A stretch of DNA of 64,000 nt, from the NCBI GenBank assembly GCA_964006375.1, contig OZ023269.1, forward strand, positions 6,078,501 to 6,142,500, given 5' to 3'. The DNA is from Tillus elongatus. Its lineage: Eukaryota > Arthropoda > Insecta > Coleoptera > Cleridae. Made by a program: the position numbers and the translations under genes. The notes under the pieces are model-generated. The model was not told the origin of the DNA and searched no databases. It worked only from the letters and a program-made list of their open reading frames with translations. This document shows, piece after piece, positions 46,590-59,550 of the stretch. How positions within the stretch are numbered: position 1 is the stretch's first letter; the number at the start of each line of letters is the position of its first letter.

Positions 46590-47625
46590 CAGCTATTCTC
46601 AAACTGTGGGGCGGGGGATAAAGCTAAATGGGGAGACGCGAGCATATTTGTAAGAAAATGATAATAAAAATACATTTAAAAAATATATTAAATATACTGG
46701 AAAAAAAGGAATAGAATATACTGATATAGGAGTTTATCAGTACTGCACTATGTATTTAATAACTGACTTATCAATATTAAATTAAAAACAAGATTAATAA
46801 TTATTGGTGGCTCCTTTGGGCCTGTCTTGCAGAGCACAGCTTTTCGAAAGAAGTTTTAATACTAGAAATTGACACTCAAGCTCTTTTTCTATATTTAGCT
46901 GTGATCTATATTTTGTTTTAAAAGCAGCCACCTCAGTAAATCCGGTATCGCAAAGATAGGATGTTAAAAATGGTAATAGTATACGAAATGCTCTTGTTTT
47001 CAGTGCAGAAAACTCATCATCCAGCCCTGCCCAAAATTAAAGAGTTATTTATTACTAAATTGTCCTTTACTTTTGCTACTTACCGTAGAGTCTAGAAATA
47101 TTTCTTCTTCGACAGTTGAGAGATCTTCGGGAGTATTTTGAAATGGGTCCCTAACCAACTCTTAACTTGCTATCAAGTTGAAGTTAGCAAGAAAATACTT
47201 TTTATAATTATTTGCCAGCATGGCTAAATGATTTTCAATGGTCACCAAAACTACTTCTACATGTTGATCTTCAGCCTTGTGAGTTTTCTCGAATATGTCG
47301 ACCAAGTAACTCAATTTCATCACAAATAAATCATCTCGAAATTTCTCGGCCTCCGGCCGGTTTTTCTCTTTTAGAGTAATGTCGATTTCATCTCTTAATA
47401 CATAAACACATCGAAAAAATATCCCACGTGATAACCATCTTGCCCCGCAATAAAATAGTAACGCTAAATGTACTGAACCCATGTCTTTAGAAAATGCAAA
47501 AAAGATTATTAATTTTATTGGTTTTATTTTTATATAATTTATTACAGTTACCACCGCCGTTGGAAGCCACAGCTTTCCTGTGGATCATGCAATGTGTCCA
47601 CACAGTGTGAAGATTTTTGTTTCAT
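46590..47625 (-). mobile_element. hAT transposon, C-terminal half and terminus (ZBED5-like)
   Basis: The terminus CAGCTATTCTCAAACTGTGG at 46590 is of hAT type. On the minus strand, 47554-47162 encodes KDMGSVHLALLFYCGARWLSRG, a conserved hAT segment, and about 47030-46797 encodes the dimerisation region FWAGLDDEFSALKTRAFRI, LPFLTSYLCDTGFTEVAAFK, KTKYRSQLNIEKE. A stop and shift separate the two. Similarity is to the ZBED5/GTF2IRD2-type hAT group. The N-terminal BED finger and 5' end are missing; a LINE copy lies at 47629. Confidence 0.8.
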
Positions 47626-47628
47626 AAG

Positions 47629-48975
47629 TGGTTTTTTTTCAACAACACACCACGAGGGCTTACAGCCTAAATACTATCGTACCGTTGGTGGATGGAAGGT
47701 TTGGAGGTTCGGAGGAAAAACATGTGCCGGCAAGGAATTCCACAACTTGGAAGTCCTCGGGACAAAAGAGCGGGCATAACAAGATGTTCTATGTCTGGTG
47801 ACCTGGACAGTAAAAGGCTGCATTAACTCTGTTCCCCTGATAGATCTGTTGAGGGCAGAGGTGGAGGAACTATGGAAGAAAGCTCACCTCTGAACAGTGC
47901 CCGTCAGATATCTATAAAAGAGAACGAGGTTACCAACGGCACGTCGGTGGGAAAGGGATGACAGCCTTTGGGTGAGGGTACGGTCGCCGATGAGACGTCT
48001 TCTGAATGGAGTCCGGGATAGCGAGTGTAGAAGCGACAGCGACAACCCAGATGTGGGAGCAGTATTCAAGGTTTGGCCTTATTTGTGAAGTATATAAGGT
48101 ATAGCGATTTGCTTGTGAAATGTATTTGCGAGCCCGGAAGAGGAAACCTAATTTCTTTGCAGCCGCTTCCGCAATTGATGTAACATGTTGGTGCCAATTG
48201 ATATTTCGATCCACAGAAATGCCAACAAGTAAAAAGGACTCATTACTTTGAATAATTTGGTTGTTCATTGTAATGAGTCAAGGGCTGGTGTATCTCTTAT
48301 GAGATAGAAAGCAAGACTGATATTTGGTGGGGTTAAATTGCACAAGATTTCTACTTCCCCAGTCTAATACTTTTTGAAGATCCACAGAGACAAAACTCGT
48401 CATTAGTCTGCGATCCTCATCTAATTGGGTTTAGAGGCAGGCTTAGAGTATTGTATATTTGAGTGGAGGGTGCTGTCGTCCGTGTAACTGTGAACTGGGT
48501 TGGATGTGCTAGAGAGGAGGTCATTGATGTGGAGAAGAAACAAAGTACGGGCTAAAGCTAAACCTTGATAAACTCCTGCATTAATTGGATACAGTTTAGA
48601 GAAATGCTTTGGATATGTCTAAAGCGACAATCTGGAATTCACCGTGTAGTTACATATACTTGTTACAAGAATGGGTGACAAAGGAAAGGAGGTCGGCAGT
48701 TGATCTGCGCTGACGGAATCCATACTGCCTGTCGTGTATTAGACTGTGTTTTGCAAGAAATTTTATTCCTTCGATGTTTATATACTTTTTCATGACTTTG
48801 GAGACGACTGAAAAGAGAGAAATAGGCTTGTAGTTGCTAGGAAGCGCTTTGGATTATTTCTTGGGGACGGGTTGTACTCGAGCAGTTTTCCAGTAACTAG
48901 GGAATATGTCTCTATTGTAAGATGTCTGAAACAGAGGAGTCACAACAGAAGCAAGTTTTGGTGCGCATTTTTTGC
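47629..48975 (-). pseudogene. CR1/jockey-like LINE, copy g
   Basis: Reading leftward from 48975: KCAPKLASVVTPLFQ-like finger sequence, FPSYWKTARVQPVPKK, the SIDRQYGFRQRRSTAD region near 48720, then a deletion of about 250 bp that joins motif A (LDISK) to LYPINAGV. YTDDSTLH (YADD changed to YTDD) lies near 48475, then VDRNINWHQHV, QIRPNLEYCSHIW, the C-terminal tail and the 3' end (CAACAACACACCACGAGGGC) at 47638. Many stops. Confidence 0.85.
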
Positions 48976-49155
48976 ACCTAGCCCACTGTATTTTACCCGT
49001 GAAGCCCTTTTATTTGATCCACTAAGTTAAGATTTAAACCTGTGGCGGACATTCTGATTTTTCATCCTCTGATGACGCTAGCTTTGTTAGTGAAACGGTC
49101 ATCAAGTCTTTAAAAAATGTGTTGTGGTGATTTGGGTTTTCCAAGTGTACTTATA
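48976..49155 (+). mobile_element. Penelope-like element 3' region
   Basis: ATTTTTCATCCTCTGATGACG through TTGTGGTGATTTGGG to CCAAGTGTACTT matches the other Penelope 3' ends on the opposite strand. There is no coding part. Confidence 0.65.
49064..49107 (+). ncRNA. hammerhead-ribozyme-like motif (family 1), stem III decayed
   Basis: CTGATGA, stem II CGCTAGC/GTTAGTG with TTT loop, and GAAACGGTCATC. The two core boxes and stem II are intact, but stem III pairing (ACGATCGT in the family) is disturbed and the site reads ATC. Confidence 0.6.
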
Positions 49156-50440
49156 TTTCATTTGATATCCATGTTGAGGGGGTTGCCGAGAAAGAAGGAA
49201 TCTCTCATCTTCCGTCGGCCACGATTTTAAATTTATAAAAGTTCGATGGTACCATAATATTGTATCGTCACCGAAGTTAAACAACATTTCAAATCGATAG
49301 GAGAATCGGATGTGAGTTAAAACTTTACTACAAAATTTGATTGTCAGGCAGCTGTAAGGCAATTTTTTAAATCGTTTAAAAAGAAGCAATTTTTACAAAT
49401 CTTTTAATTTTTATTTTGATGCCGAATTTTCTACATCTTGTAACTGCAGATAATTTACTTGGTACTTGTACACTTGTTACAATTGTAAAGATTGGGTAAG
49501 GGTCCCTGGTGAACGCCTACAATGATGCCTTAGATATAAAACAATTATTATTTGACTATTCGTATTATTGTTATCTATGCATACTTCATATTTCCCAATA
49601 AATTGAAATACTAAGTTTTTACCATGAGTTTAAATATTTTATGAAAATGTTCGCTATGTTTGCAGAACGTTGACGCTCAAAAATGGTCATCGGCGAATCA
49701 AAATTAGCAGCGAACAACAAAGCTGATGGAATTCAGAGAATCGAAAGGGTTATTTGTACATATAAACACCAGAGTTAATCTGAACAAAAAACTACAAGCT
49801 ATGTAAACTCAAACGATATTTCAGTTCTATTCATCAAACAAAAACATGAATAGATATATGAACTGTCAGCGTAGAATCCATCCAAATGCCGAATTAATGG
49901 GGATGTTAGGTAATAATTAATTTTAGCACCCTCAATCCCGATTTATGCAGGGCATTTCGAGGTAAAATTAATTGACTTTTATCACTCAGTGGAAAGCATC
50001 AAACAGTGAAACTGCACATTGACATCGTTGGGTTTAATCAACCAAAATGCGTGGATGAGCCTTACCAGGAACTTATTTATATTTTATAAATGTAACAAAG
50101 TTAAATAAAACCTTTGTATATTATTTGTCATTAATTAATTTTTTAAAAACTACAGTAGAATATAATAGAGCATTTCGCTCAGTTTTTGATACCCTAAATA
50201 ATTCTAGCAAACTTTAGTTTTAAAAATCCCGAAAGCGCGAACTAGAGCCCTTATGACACATATTGAAGGTCAGTTACCAAGCAACAAATTAAGCCATGTT
50301 GCCCAGCACTTGAGTCCAAAAAACATAATTAAGTTATAATTTAGTTATATTTAACAAAATGTTGGCTGGATTGTCACAGTCAATAAAAATTTGAGTTTTT
50401 TTTTAAAGTTTTTTCCAACTAATAAAGTTACGCGAATGTC
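49156..50440. other. no recognised gene; small SGA tail fragment at 50220-50275
   Basis: A 95-codon minus-strand ORF at 49102-49389 overlaps the Penelope 3' end and has no recognised domain. GAAAGCGCGAACTAGAGCCC near 50230 is SGA tail in minus orientation. The remainder is AT-rich. Confidence 0.4.
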
Positions 50441-50477
50441 AGTAACTTGCAAGTAACTGAGTTGGGAAAAAGTTGGT

Positions 50478-50660
50478 TCGAATGTAACTATAAAACAACT
50501 TGTGGCCCAAATTACTCACATCTTGTTCGCGAGTTTTTAAATAACTACTTTTCTGGCAAGCCAATCGGTACGCGAGGACTCCGCCGCCTAGTCCCCAGAT
50601 CTTACACTTCTAGATTTTTTATGGGGGTCTTATATATAAAGGAAATAATACTTAAATTTT
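50478..50660 (+). pseudogene. mariner-like transposase fragment
   Basis: YSHLVREFLNNYFSGKPIGT follows where the second-Asp motif would be; the Asp itself is lost. The third-Asp region is frameshifted (SPQILHF, then IFYGGLIYK), equivalent to RSPDLTPLDFFLWG. Confidence 0.65.
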
Positions 50661-50754
50661 CATTCGAAAATGTTAAATGTCAGATATCCAAATTTTGATG
50701 GTACCCTGTAGAAAATTCAATGACCTATCAAAACAAAAAAGGGGGTTGTCATTT

Positions 50755-50919
50755 ATGAAAAATGTTGATCACATCATATTTGAAAAACAGAAGTAAGAGA
50801 AACGTAAATTTTATGGAAAACTGTGTATTTCTGAAAAATACAGTTGACCTGTCCGAGCATTTCGTCCAAACACAAATCGTTCAAATTTTAATAAATTCAT
50901 TCCATTATTTTGCCGCTCA

Positions 50920-50925
<6 letters not shown>
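50755..50925 (+). mobile_element. candidate Tc1/mariner right terminus
   Basis: ATTTTGCCGCTCACTGTATA, inverted, starts TACAGTGAGCGGC, a typical Tc1-type end abutting a (TA)n tract. CCTGTCCGAGC nearby recurs at 63190 beside CACACTGTATATA, suggesting the same element family. Confidence 0.45.

Positions 50926-50990
<65 letters not shown>
50922..50990. repeat. (TA)n microsatellite, about 69 bp
   Basis: A Tc1-like end lies on its left and a foldback element on its right. Confidence 0.97.
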
Positions 50991-50991
<1 letters not shown>

Positions 50992-51205
50992 TTTATTTGT
51001 TTGCTGTACTTTTGGTGATTTTTTATTGATTTACGTGGACTGCAATATCGAAGCGTCCCGGTTCCACATCAGCACTCTACTGCGCTACTGACACACAATA
51101 GCGTGCTGATGATGAACCGGGACGGTTCGAAACTGCAGTCCACGTAAACCAATAAAAAAATCACAAAAAGTACAAAGTACAGCAAACAAATAAAGTGTAT
51201 ATTTA
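50985..51205. mobile_element. foldback MITE-like element
   Basis: Two inverted arms of about 90 bases each: ACTTTATTTGTTTGCTGTAC, TTACGTGGACTGCA, GTCCCGGTTC on the left and their complements on the right (GAACCGGGAC, TGCAGTCCACGTAA, GTACAGCAAACAAATAAAGT). A central part of about 30 bases separates them. The arms contain several mismatches and one arm has a short insertion. No coding sequence. It is embedded beside (TA)n, so TA target use is plausible. Confidence 0.85.
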
Positions 51206-51227
51206 AAAGTGATTACAGTTTAGTGCA

Positions 51228-51274
51228 ACATTCCATTATTTTTTGAGTTATCGGTGTGATACACACACACACAC

Positions 51275-51349
<75 letters not shown>
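51228..51349. repeat. SGA microsatellite junction with (AC)n and (TA)n
   Basis: TTTTGAGTTATCGGTGTGAT, the SGA sequence before its tract, is followed by (AC)n at 51260-51275 and (TA)n at 51277-51349. The SGA tail does not follow. Confidence 0.85.
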
Positions 51350-51350
<1 letters not shown>

Positions 51351-51585
51351 CCATTTTAACTGCGGTCCAGCAGGGCAAACACTAAGGACTTGGGGTAACC
51401 ATACCAACTTAAGCATTACATCAAATTTGGTAGCATTACTCAGTGCAGTAGAAGGTTTTTATGTATATGTCTCATATGGCCAAGCTCGCGACATTGCTTT
51501 TCAATTTTACTGTTCAAAGCACCTCCATGTAGTAAAAACAACAATACAAAAGTGACAAAAAAGAGAATTACAGGTCCCTTTACTC

Positions 51586-51722
51586 TATGAACCACGTCTT
51601 ACCTCGCCTTTATGGCCTTTCCAAGATTCATAAAGATGGTTGTCATATTCTCCCGGTCGTCTCCTTCGTGAGCTGTCTAGCTTATAAGCTGTCAGGGTAT
51701 CTAGCAATCTTTCTGGCTTCAC
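51586..51722 (+). pseudogene. Penelope-like RT fragment
   Basis: PRLYGLSKIHKDGCHILPVVS and YKLSGYLA resemble the conserved RLYGLPKIHK...PLRPIVS stretch of Penelope-like RTs, upstream of the catalytic box. Only about 45 codons remain before an R1-like piece in the other orientation. Confidence 0.7.
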
Positions 51723-52140
51723 AGGTAAATGTCAACTCCCTCGGTTGCTCTAGTCGAGAGCTTAGTCTCTTCTATTCTCACTCTCCTCGCATCATGTAGG
51801 AAACATATTTCCTTCACTAACAGGTCTATGGGTACGACGCCCGTCAAAACCTACATTTCTTGCGTAGAGAAGGTACGGAACCCGTACGACACCCTTAGTA
51901 ACACTCTGCGATGCATACTCTCCATCATTATTTTTTATTTCTCTTTCTCTATGGTTCGATGCCATACCGGTGCTCCGTATAATAAAAGTGAGTGCACTAT
52001 TCTGCACAGCAGTAGCCGTTTTGCTCTTATTGGGCCTCCCACTTTGGACATTATCCTACTTAGTGCTACCGTTCTTCTTTCAGCCTTTTATGTTGCCATT
52101 TGTACATGCTGGTCCAAATTAAGTGACTGACCTGGAAGTG
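51720..52140 (-). pseudogene. R1/LOA-type LINE RT thumb fragment
   Basis: Read leftward from 52140: a SKVGGPIRAKR stretch near 52040, then LLLYGAPVWHRT near 51975, then RTFSTQEM and GVVPIDLLVKEICFLHDAR near 51810. These follow the post-catalytic RT region of R1/LOA/I elements in order. A shift lies near 51950. No catalytic box. Confidence 0.7.
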
Positions 52141-53229
52141 CAAAAAAGCCTTGACGCAACTGGCTACTGACAACAAAGTAAGTTTAATATGGGTACCAGG
52201 GCATCAAGGCATTGAAGCAAATGAGGAAGCAATCTTGCAAAAAGGACAGAGTCCTATGGTACATTAACAAAATGCCATGTAAGAAATGAACTTGGTATTT
52301 GGGAGAGGAACTGAATGCTGCCATACTGGAGGAAAACGCCAGGCTTAAGGCAGGCAAAATGGTTCATCACTATATCAACAGAGACGTCTAAACTGTTTCT
52401 TGAATTGAACACGAACGACTTAAAAATAACTTGGGACTTTTCACAGGACACTCCGCAATAAGGTATCACCTTTTGAAGATGGGTAAGGCGGGCAGTGAAA
52501 ACTGCAGATAGAGCGCTGCAGCAGCACAAACAACAAGACTCTTGATATGCGACTACATGACTCAGTTCTGCAAGAGGCTGAAATACCTTGGAGGAGCGAC
52601 TCTAACACCCCAGGTCATTTCCTGGAGTGTAAGAGTCAGGTCATGCGTTTGTTACTATTGTCTCTTGCGATATAGACGTTCTGTGGCCTGGAGCCTGCGA
52701 TAGGCATAAGTAGAAAGACGGTCTCTGTCGCCTTAGACAGGTGGACAGAGGAAGCAATGGAGAGGCACTGGGGGGATGTTGGTGGCTGTAGGCAGGCGAG
52801 GGAATTTGTGGAGGGGTCGGACAGAGATAAAGCTGTCTGGCTACTCGGCAGGAGTCAACCTACGCTTCGCTGCATCTTTGGGGTTCTGACAGGCCACTGC
52901 GCCCTTAGAATACACCTCACATTGATAGGCGTAGAGATGGATCTCATTTGCCAGGAATGCGGCGAGGATGAAGAAACGTCCTACCACTACCTGTGTGAAT
53001 GCGAGGCTTTTGGGAGTCTTCGAGCAGAATTGTTGAGTTCGGGGACTCTGCAGAGGAATCAGGTCAATACCGTCCAATTGAAGACCGTCACGGCTTTCAT
53101 TTCGAGGTCGAGGTGGTTTGGCGACGGAACGGAGGAAGAGTATAGGGTTGGTGGGGTTGGCAAAAAGAGCCCGTTGTGGCCTACTTGCTTGGCGTTGGCC
53201 TCCCCACCCCTGCTACTACTACTACTACT
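52140..53229 (+). pseudogene. R1/LOA/I-type LINE, RNase H end and C-terminal Cys/His domain
   Basis: KVSLIWVPGHQGIEANEEA near 52170 is the last RNase H motif. After decayed sequence an open frame at 52757-53245 gives RSQPTLRCIFGVLTGHCALR and ICQECGEDEETSYHYLCECEAF, the same CX2C...HX4C end as the LINE at 643-2360 but clearly diverged. The 3' end carries (TAC)n at 53212-53229, a short tandem tail in place of poly(A). Confidence 0.8.
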
Positions 53230-53352
53230 AGGCAGCAATTCGTGAATTTTTTCTTGAAATACGCGAGCGCCTTCGATCTGTGACCATGTTTTATTTCCGT
53301 AACCAATCATCTGTAAAATTGTTATTTCATGCATTTCTGTTAAATAAACCAT
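53230..53352 (-). pseudogene. mariner-like transposase N-terminus (DUF4817)
   Basis: The minus strand from 53352 reads MVYLTEMHEITILQMIGYGN, then TWSQIEGARVFQEKIHELLP. This is the first half of the DUF4817 helix-turn-helix with an intact start codon. It is cut exactly at the (TAC)n end of the LINE, which suggests that the LINE inserted into it or that a deletion joined them. Confidence 0.8.
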
Positions 53353-54417
53353 TTTGCTGAATTACAGTTACCAACTGAAAACTATTACGGTTACAATCAC
53401 ACAGCAAGTTGCTAAGGCGGCTCAAACAAACCAACATTGCCAACTATGAAGAATGTTGATAACTTTTGTTTTCGTTTTAATTGATACCATCCAAAAAGGA
53501 CACCAAGACGTTCAAGGCATGAATCTTGAACATCTCTTGCATTAGGATCGATATGTTTTTTATATTTTGTTTTTATTATCAACAAAGACACGCGATTGGT
53601 TAATAATTTTTTAGGGTATTTTAGTAAAGTTCGTCAATCAGATTGATTTTTGGCTGTTAATTTTTGCAATAAAGTTACAAAGAACCTATACAACTAAAAA
53701 TACCCCAAAAAATATCTTATTAAATTTATAATCAGGTAAATGTTATCTTATGAAAAATGCAAAAAATGATCTTACTCTATTTACGATCAGCTCAATGCTC
53801 ATTTCCGCAGTAAACCGTGAAAAATATTCCTGGCAGTTAAAATGCATATCTTTAGCATCTTTATGTAGGAACGCGAAGTCGGAGCAGTCCTTATATTAAG
53901 CGGAAAAATATTGTAGACTCTCAAAGCAATCTATGAATAGTCACGTTGATTCACTGTCTTACTTGCTTTGTATTCCTTAACACGCTAGCAGCTGCAGCCA
54001 GACTTTTTTGATATGGATGCTCTATCTCAGATACACTATTGTATTTTTTGCAAAAGTCAATAGAGCTGACGAATAAGGTTGCCTGACGTCATTTACTTTG
54101 GTATCGTTGTACAATGCTTTTGAGGAGTGAATATCATTTATATTATGTATCAATTTCAATAACCATCATTGAACTATCTCCAAATTTTTTAAATGACAAT
54201 CAAACAAGTAAGTTATAAAGTTCATTGCGTTATTGTAAGTTATTATCAACTATCGCGGGATATATTATTTTCAAGCTTGCTGTATTTAGGATACCTAACC
54301 CTAAATAAAACAACTTTCAAGCTCTCAACAACAATCCTATATATTTACTTGATCGAATATGTTAGTCAATGAAAATATAAATTCTGTTAGTTATACCTTA
54401 TTTCCGGTTTATCAAAA
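53353..54417. other. no recognised gene
   Basis: 53353-53450 is probably the terminal region of the mariner just described. The rest is AT-rich without a motif I recognise. Confidence 0.35.
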
Positions 54418-54439
54418 AAATCTGCACGCAGCAAGTGCG

Positions 54440-54531
<92 letters not shown>
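54418..54531. repeat. SGA 5' stub joined to (TA)n
   Basis: TCTGCACGCAGCAAGTGCGT is followed at once by (TA)n (54441-54531), which leads straight into mariner coding sequence. The tract therefore joins two otherwise unconnected elements. Confidence 0.85.
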
Positions 54532-54534
<3 letters not shown>

Positions 54535-54539
54535 AAAAA

Positions 54540-55043
54540 AACATCGATCGAAGTCCTGATATAACACCCATGGATTTTTATTTTTGGGGTACTCTGAAGA
54601 ATGATGTGTATAAATTCTATCCACGACATATTATATTAACCAAAACACCGTCACCAGAGTTTGCAGGCATGTTTCAAAATGGTGTATAAAGTGCATTGAA
54701 CAAAACGGTGGCCATATTGAACACTTTTCTATTTAGTGTATTTCTAAGTTTCTATTTTATTATTTGTTGAGTTCCGTTTATAATTGTGTTGTTTTGTGGA
54801 GTTTAAGTTTCTATTTGTTATTACCAGGTATCGTTATTAAACTGTTTTACATAATATTACCTAGCATTATTACCTAAATAGGTATTGTAAATTAAATCAC
54901 AATATTTTTTATCGTGAATCATTACTAAAAATTATGTTAAAAGTGGAAGTCTATTGTTAGACTCACTGGCCTACTGCTTTTTGAAAACTTTTCTTGTCAT
55001 TTTTTTCTGGTATTGGATTTCATAGCCTACTATCCTCAAAACT
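54540..55043 (+). mobile_element. mariner-like element, 3' end of the copy C family
   Basis: RSPDITPMDFYFWGTLKNDV near 54550 (third-Asp motif) is nearly identical to 25470-25530. A deletion then removes the helix before NQNTVTRVCRHVS-like sequence. The 3' region to 55043 includes the inverse of 24143-24286 and thus defines the family's right inverted repeat. Confidence 0.85.
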
Positions 55044-55072
55044 TGTAGACAGGTCCCGTCATTTCATGCATT

Positions 55073-55180
55073 GCGAGAGCGGCATTGCCGGACGGTGCTT
55101 ATTGCTCTAGGGCAGGTCAGGAAGGTCAAGTGAGGCAGGCCCCTAGAGCAATAAGTACCGTCCGGCGATGCCGCTCTCGC
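55073..55180. other. GC-rich hairpin, 40-bp arms
   Basis: Arms 55073-55112 and 55141-55180 pair over 40 positions with two mismatches in DNA, both of which become G-U pairs in RNA. The loop of 28 bases is also G-rich. The arm includes GCGAGAGCGGCAT and ATTGCTCTAGGG. Such GC content is unusual here. Function unknown. Confidence 0.85.
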
Positions 55181-55269
55181 GATGATGATGGGGGGGGGGT
55201 CCGGGGGCTTCGCCGCAGGGATTTTACTTCCCCTCTCCCGTGCGTACAACCACCCTCGTTGCATAAACC

Positions 55270-55500
55270 AGAAGACTGATCCGTGTTGTTGAGAAGTTCA
55301 GTGGTGACGTCAAGATATCCTTCTGTTTAGACAAATGTGCCACGGTTGAGATCAGAAGAGGACAAACACTCCTCAGGGCGTGGCTGGAATCTAGCCATTT
55401 AAAACATACCAAACCTAAAGGTACTTGGGCATAGCACGGAACCGGGCCCTAAATTATACTAAACTAAAAGATGATTCAAGTACAAATGCCTGAAACGGGA
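55270..55500 (+). pseudogene. possible LINE RT fragment
   Basis: VEKFSGDVKISFCLDKCATV and EIRRG resemble the post-catalytic palm segment GLDKCA...KRG of some LINE RTs; YLGIARNRALNYTKLKDD follows in another frame where YLG is expected. Short and shifted. Confidence 0.5.
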
Positions 55501-55764
55501 TCTGTCATGAATAGGGGTGATGTGTGGGGTAGGCAGGGTTTAGGGGGGATATGGCTTCAGGATGTGAAAAAGACAGCTTTAAAGCCGTTTTCTTCGCATT
55601 TTCTGCTCATATTTCCTTTCTGCTACCTACCCCGCCCAGCACCCCTCTTCACTCCTGGTCCCGTAACTTCCTTGGGGGGTGAGAACAAGAAATTTTTCTT
55701 CTGGGTTGTGCATCTAGAGGGGGTCCTAGGCATGTTTCAACAAAAATTATAAAGCGTTTGGGAG
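55501..55764. other. GC-richer segment without assignment
   Basis: A 93-codon ORF (55471-55752) has G-rich composition unlike its neighbours. No domain recognised; it may be transposon-derived. Confidence 0.3.
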
Positions 55765-55905
55765 TTAAAATTCAAACTTACCATAAAAATTGCAATTGAC
55801 CCCGGATATGTGTTCTACAGGTCCTAATTCGCGCTCGCTTGAATTTTTTTCAAAATTAAAGAATCGCGATCTTCTTATTGGTGATTTTTTTAAGGGGAAG
55901 TCACT
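55765..55905 (+). mobile_element. SGA repeat, 3' tail fragment
   Basis: ATTGACCCCGGATATGTGTTC, then CTAATTCGCGCTCGCTTGAA, ending in a decayed palindrome (GTGATTTTTTTAAGG, AAGTCACTA). Confidence 0.75.
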
Positions 55906-56629
55906 ATGTATAAATTGTGAAAACTAAATAAATGTGAATCTCCGCATATGTTTCCATGATAGATTTTTGTGGTGACATATTGTAATGGATTTAAATTAAC
56001 TACCTGCCACGTTGTTTTAAAAAATATCTAGTTTGTCGATAATATTAGAAAAGTTATACAAAAACTCAGTCTATTTATTGTACAATAACGAAAACACTAA
56101 ACGCTTAATAAAATCTAAAACCCAATGAAGTCGATAATTTATTCAAATACTCTTCTCGAGATTTATAGCGGTTAGGTTTCAGTGGGAAACTCTGTAAAAG
56201 ATTGTCTTCCTTAAAGCCCCAAGCGGGAAATTCTAATACTTCTAATTTGCCATTTAGTAATCACTTACTGGTTAAATTGTATTAGGGTTTCACAAGCTGT
56301 ATTCTGAAAGAAAATGATGGAATCGGGTTTTTATTTCTTTTGCCCAATCCCTTAATCCATCGAGATGAAGAGGCTTGGATATTTCCGCATTCTTTCATTT
56401 CAAATGAGATGTGAAGATGACACACAGACAAATTAAACTTTTCCAATAACGGCACTGCATTTAAGACATAGGACTGTATATTTTTATGACAGAAGCGTTT
56501 GCGATCAAGGGTTTTTCAATGCTCATTTGAATGCTTCTCTCAGTAACTAAAACTACGCCCTTTTTCATTCTAATTGTGTTCTAATGTGCCATAATAATTT
56601 AGTTTTAGCCAGTTTTAGTATACGTTTTA
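55906..56629. other. no recognisable feature
   Basis: AT-rich, no supported ORF. Confidence 0.4.
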
Positions 56630-57190
56630 CATCGGCCTATTTCCGCGACTATGGCCAATCATCGACGTCACGTAGCAATTTCACGTTACTATCCTGGAAA
56701 TTTCGTCAAACCCCTACCTTTCTGTAAGGAATATAGGGATATTTAACGTACCTAACGTCGCGTGGTGCACAGTAGCCACAGATTTACGCCCCCTTAAAAA
56801 GGCGGAACGTGCAGACATTCAACTTGCTCAAAAACAATGGCACAACCTCGGTTAATGTTGATTTTACAGCATGTATTGAAAAAGTTAAATCCAATACTGT
56901 GAGTCAAACCCAGTTTCACCTCACTATCCTGGAAATTTTGCCGAATCCCTACCTTTTTGTATGGAGAGTAGTCTTTAACGTGCTCAAGAGCATGGACATG
57001 GGACCGACGGCTTTACGCCCTCTCCAAAGCGCACAACGTGCAGACACTCAACTTGATCAAATACAATGCCACAACCTCGGTTGATGTTAATTTTAGTATG
57101 TACTGAAAAATTGAATCCTGGGATTCAAACCCAGTACCCTTGGGTTCAGGGGCACACGGTCCCACTACTGGACCACCGAGAATCTTTTTA
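56630..57190 (-). mobile_element. two tRNA-derived SINE copies in tandem
   Basis: The first copy (56630 to about 56905) lacks its tRNA-like head; it stops within the B box (AACCCAGTTT). There a second copy continues mid-body (CACCTCACTATCCTGG) and runs to a full head at 57190, with B box GGGTTTGAATCCC near 57130 on the minus strand. The junction at homologous sequence suggests unequal recombination or insertion of one SINE into another. Confidence 0.75.
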
Positions 57191-57194
57191 GTCT

Positions 57195-59420
<2,226 letters not shown>

Positions 59421-59550
59421 AATAAAATTTGGTGGACATTTTTCCTTGGGAGAGACGTTACTACGTACCAAAATTAAACTTTCCAAGTTAATAGAAGATA
59501 ATACGTCTATGGTGTACTTTATAGGTGTATTTTAGCTGCAATTAGTATGC

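Noticed and set aside
49102..49389. 95-codon minus-strand ORF
   Set aside because: It has no recognised domain and its end overlaps Penelope 3' sequence.
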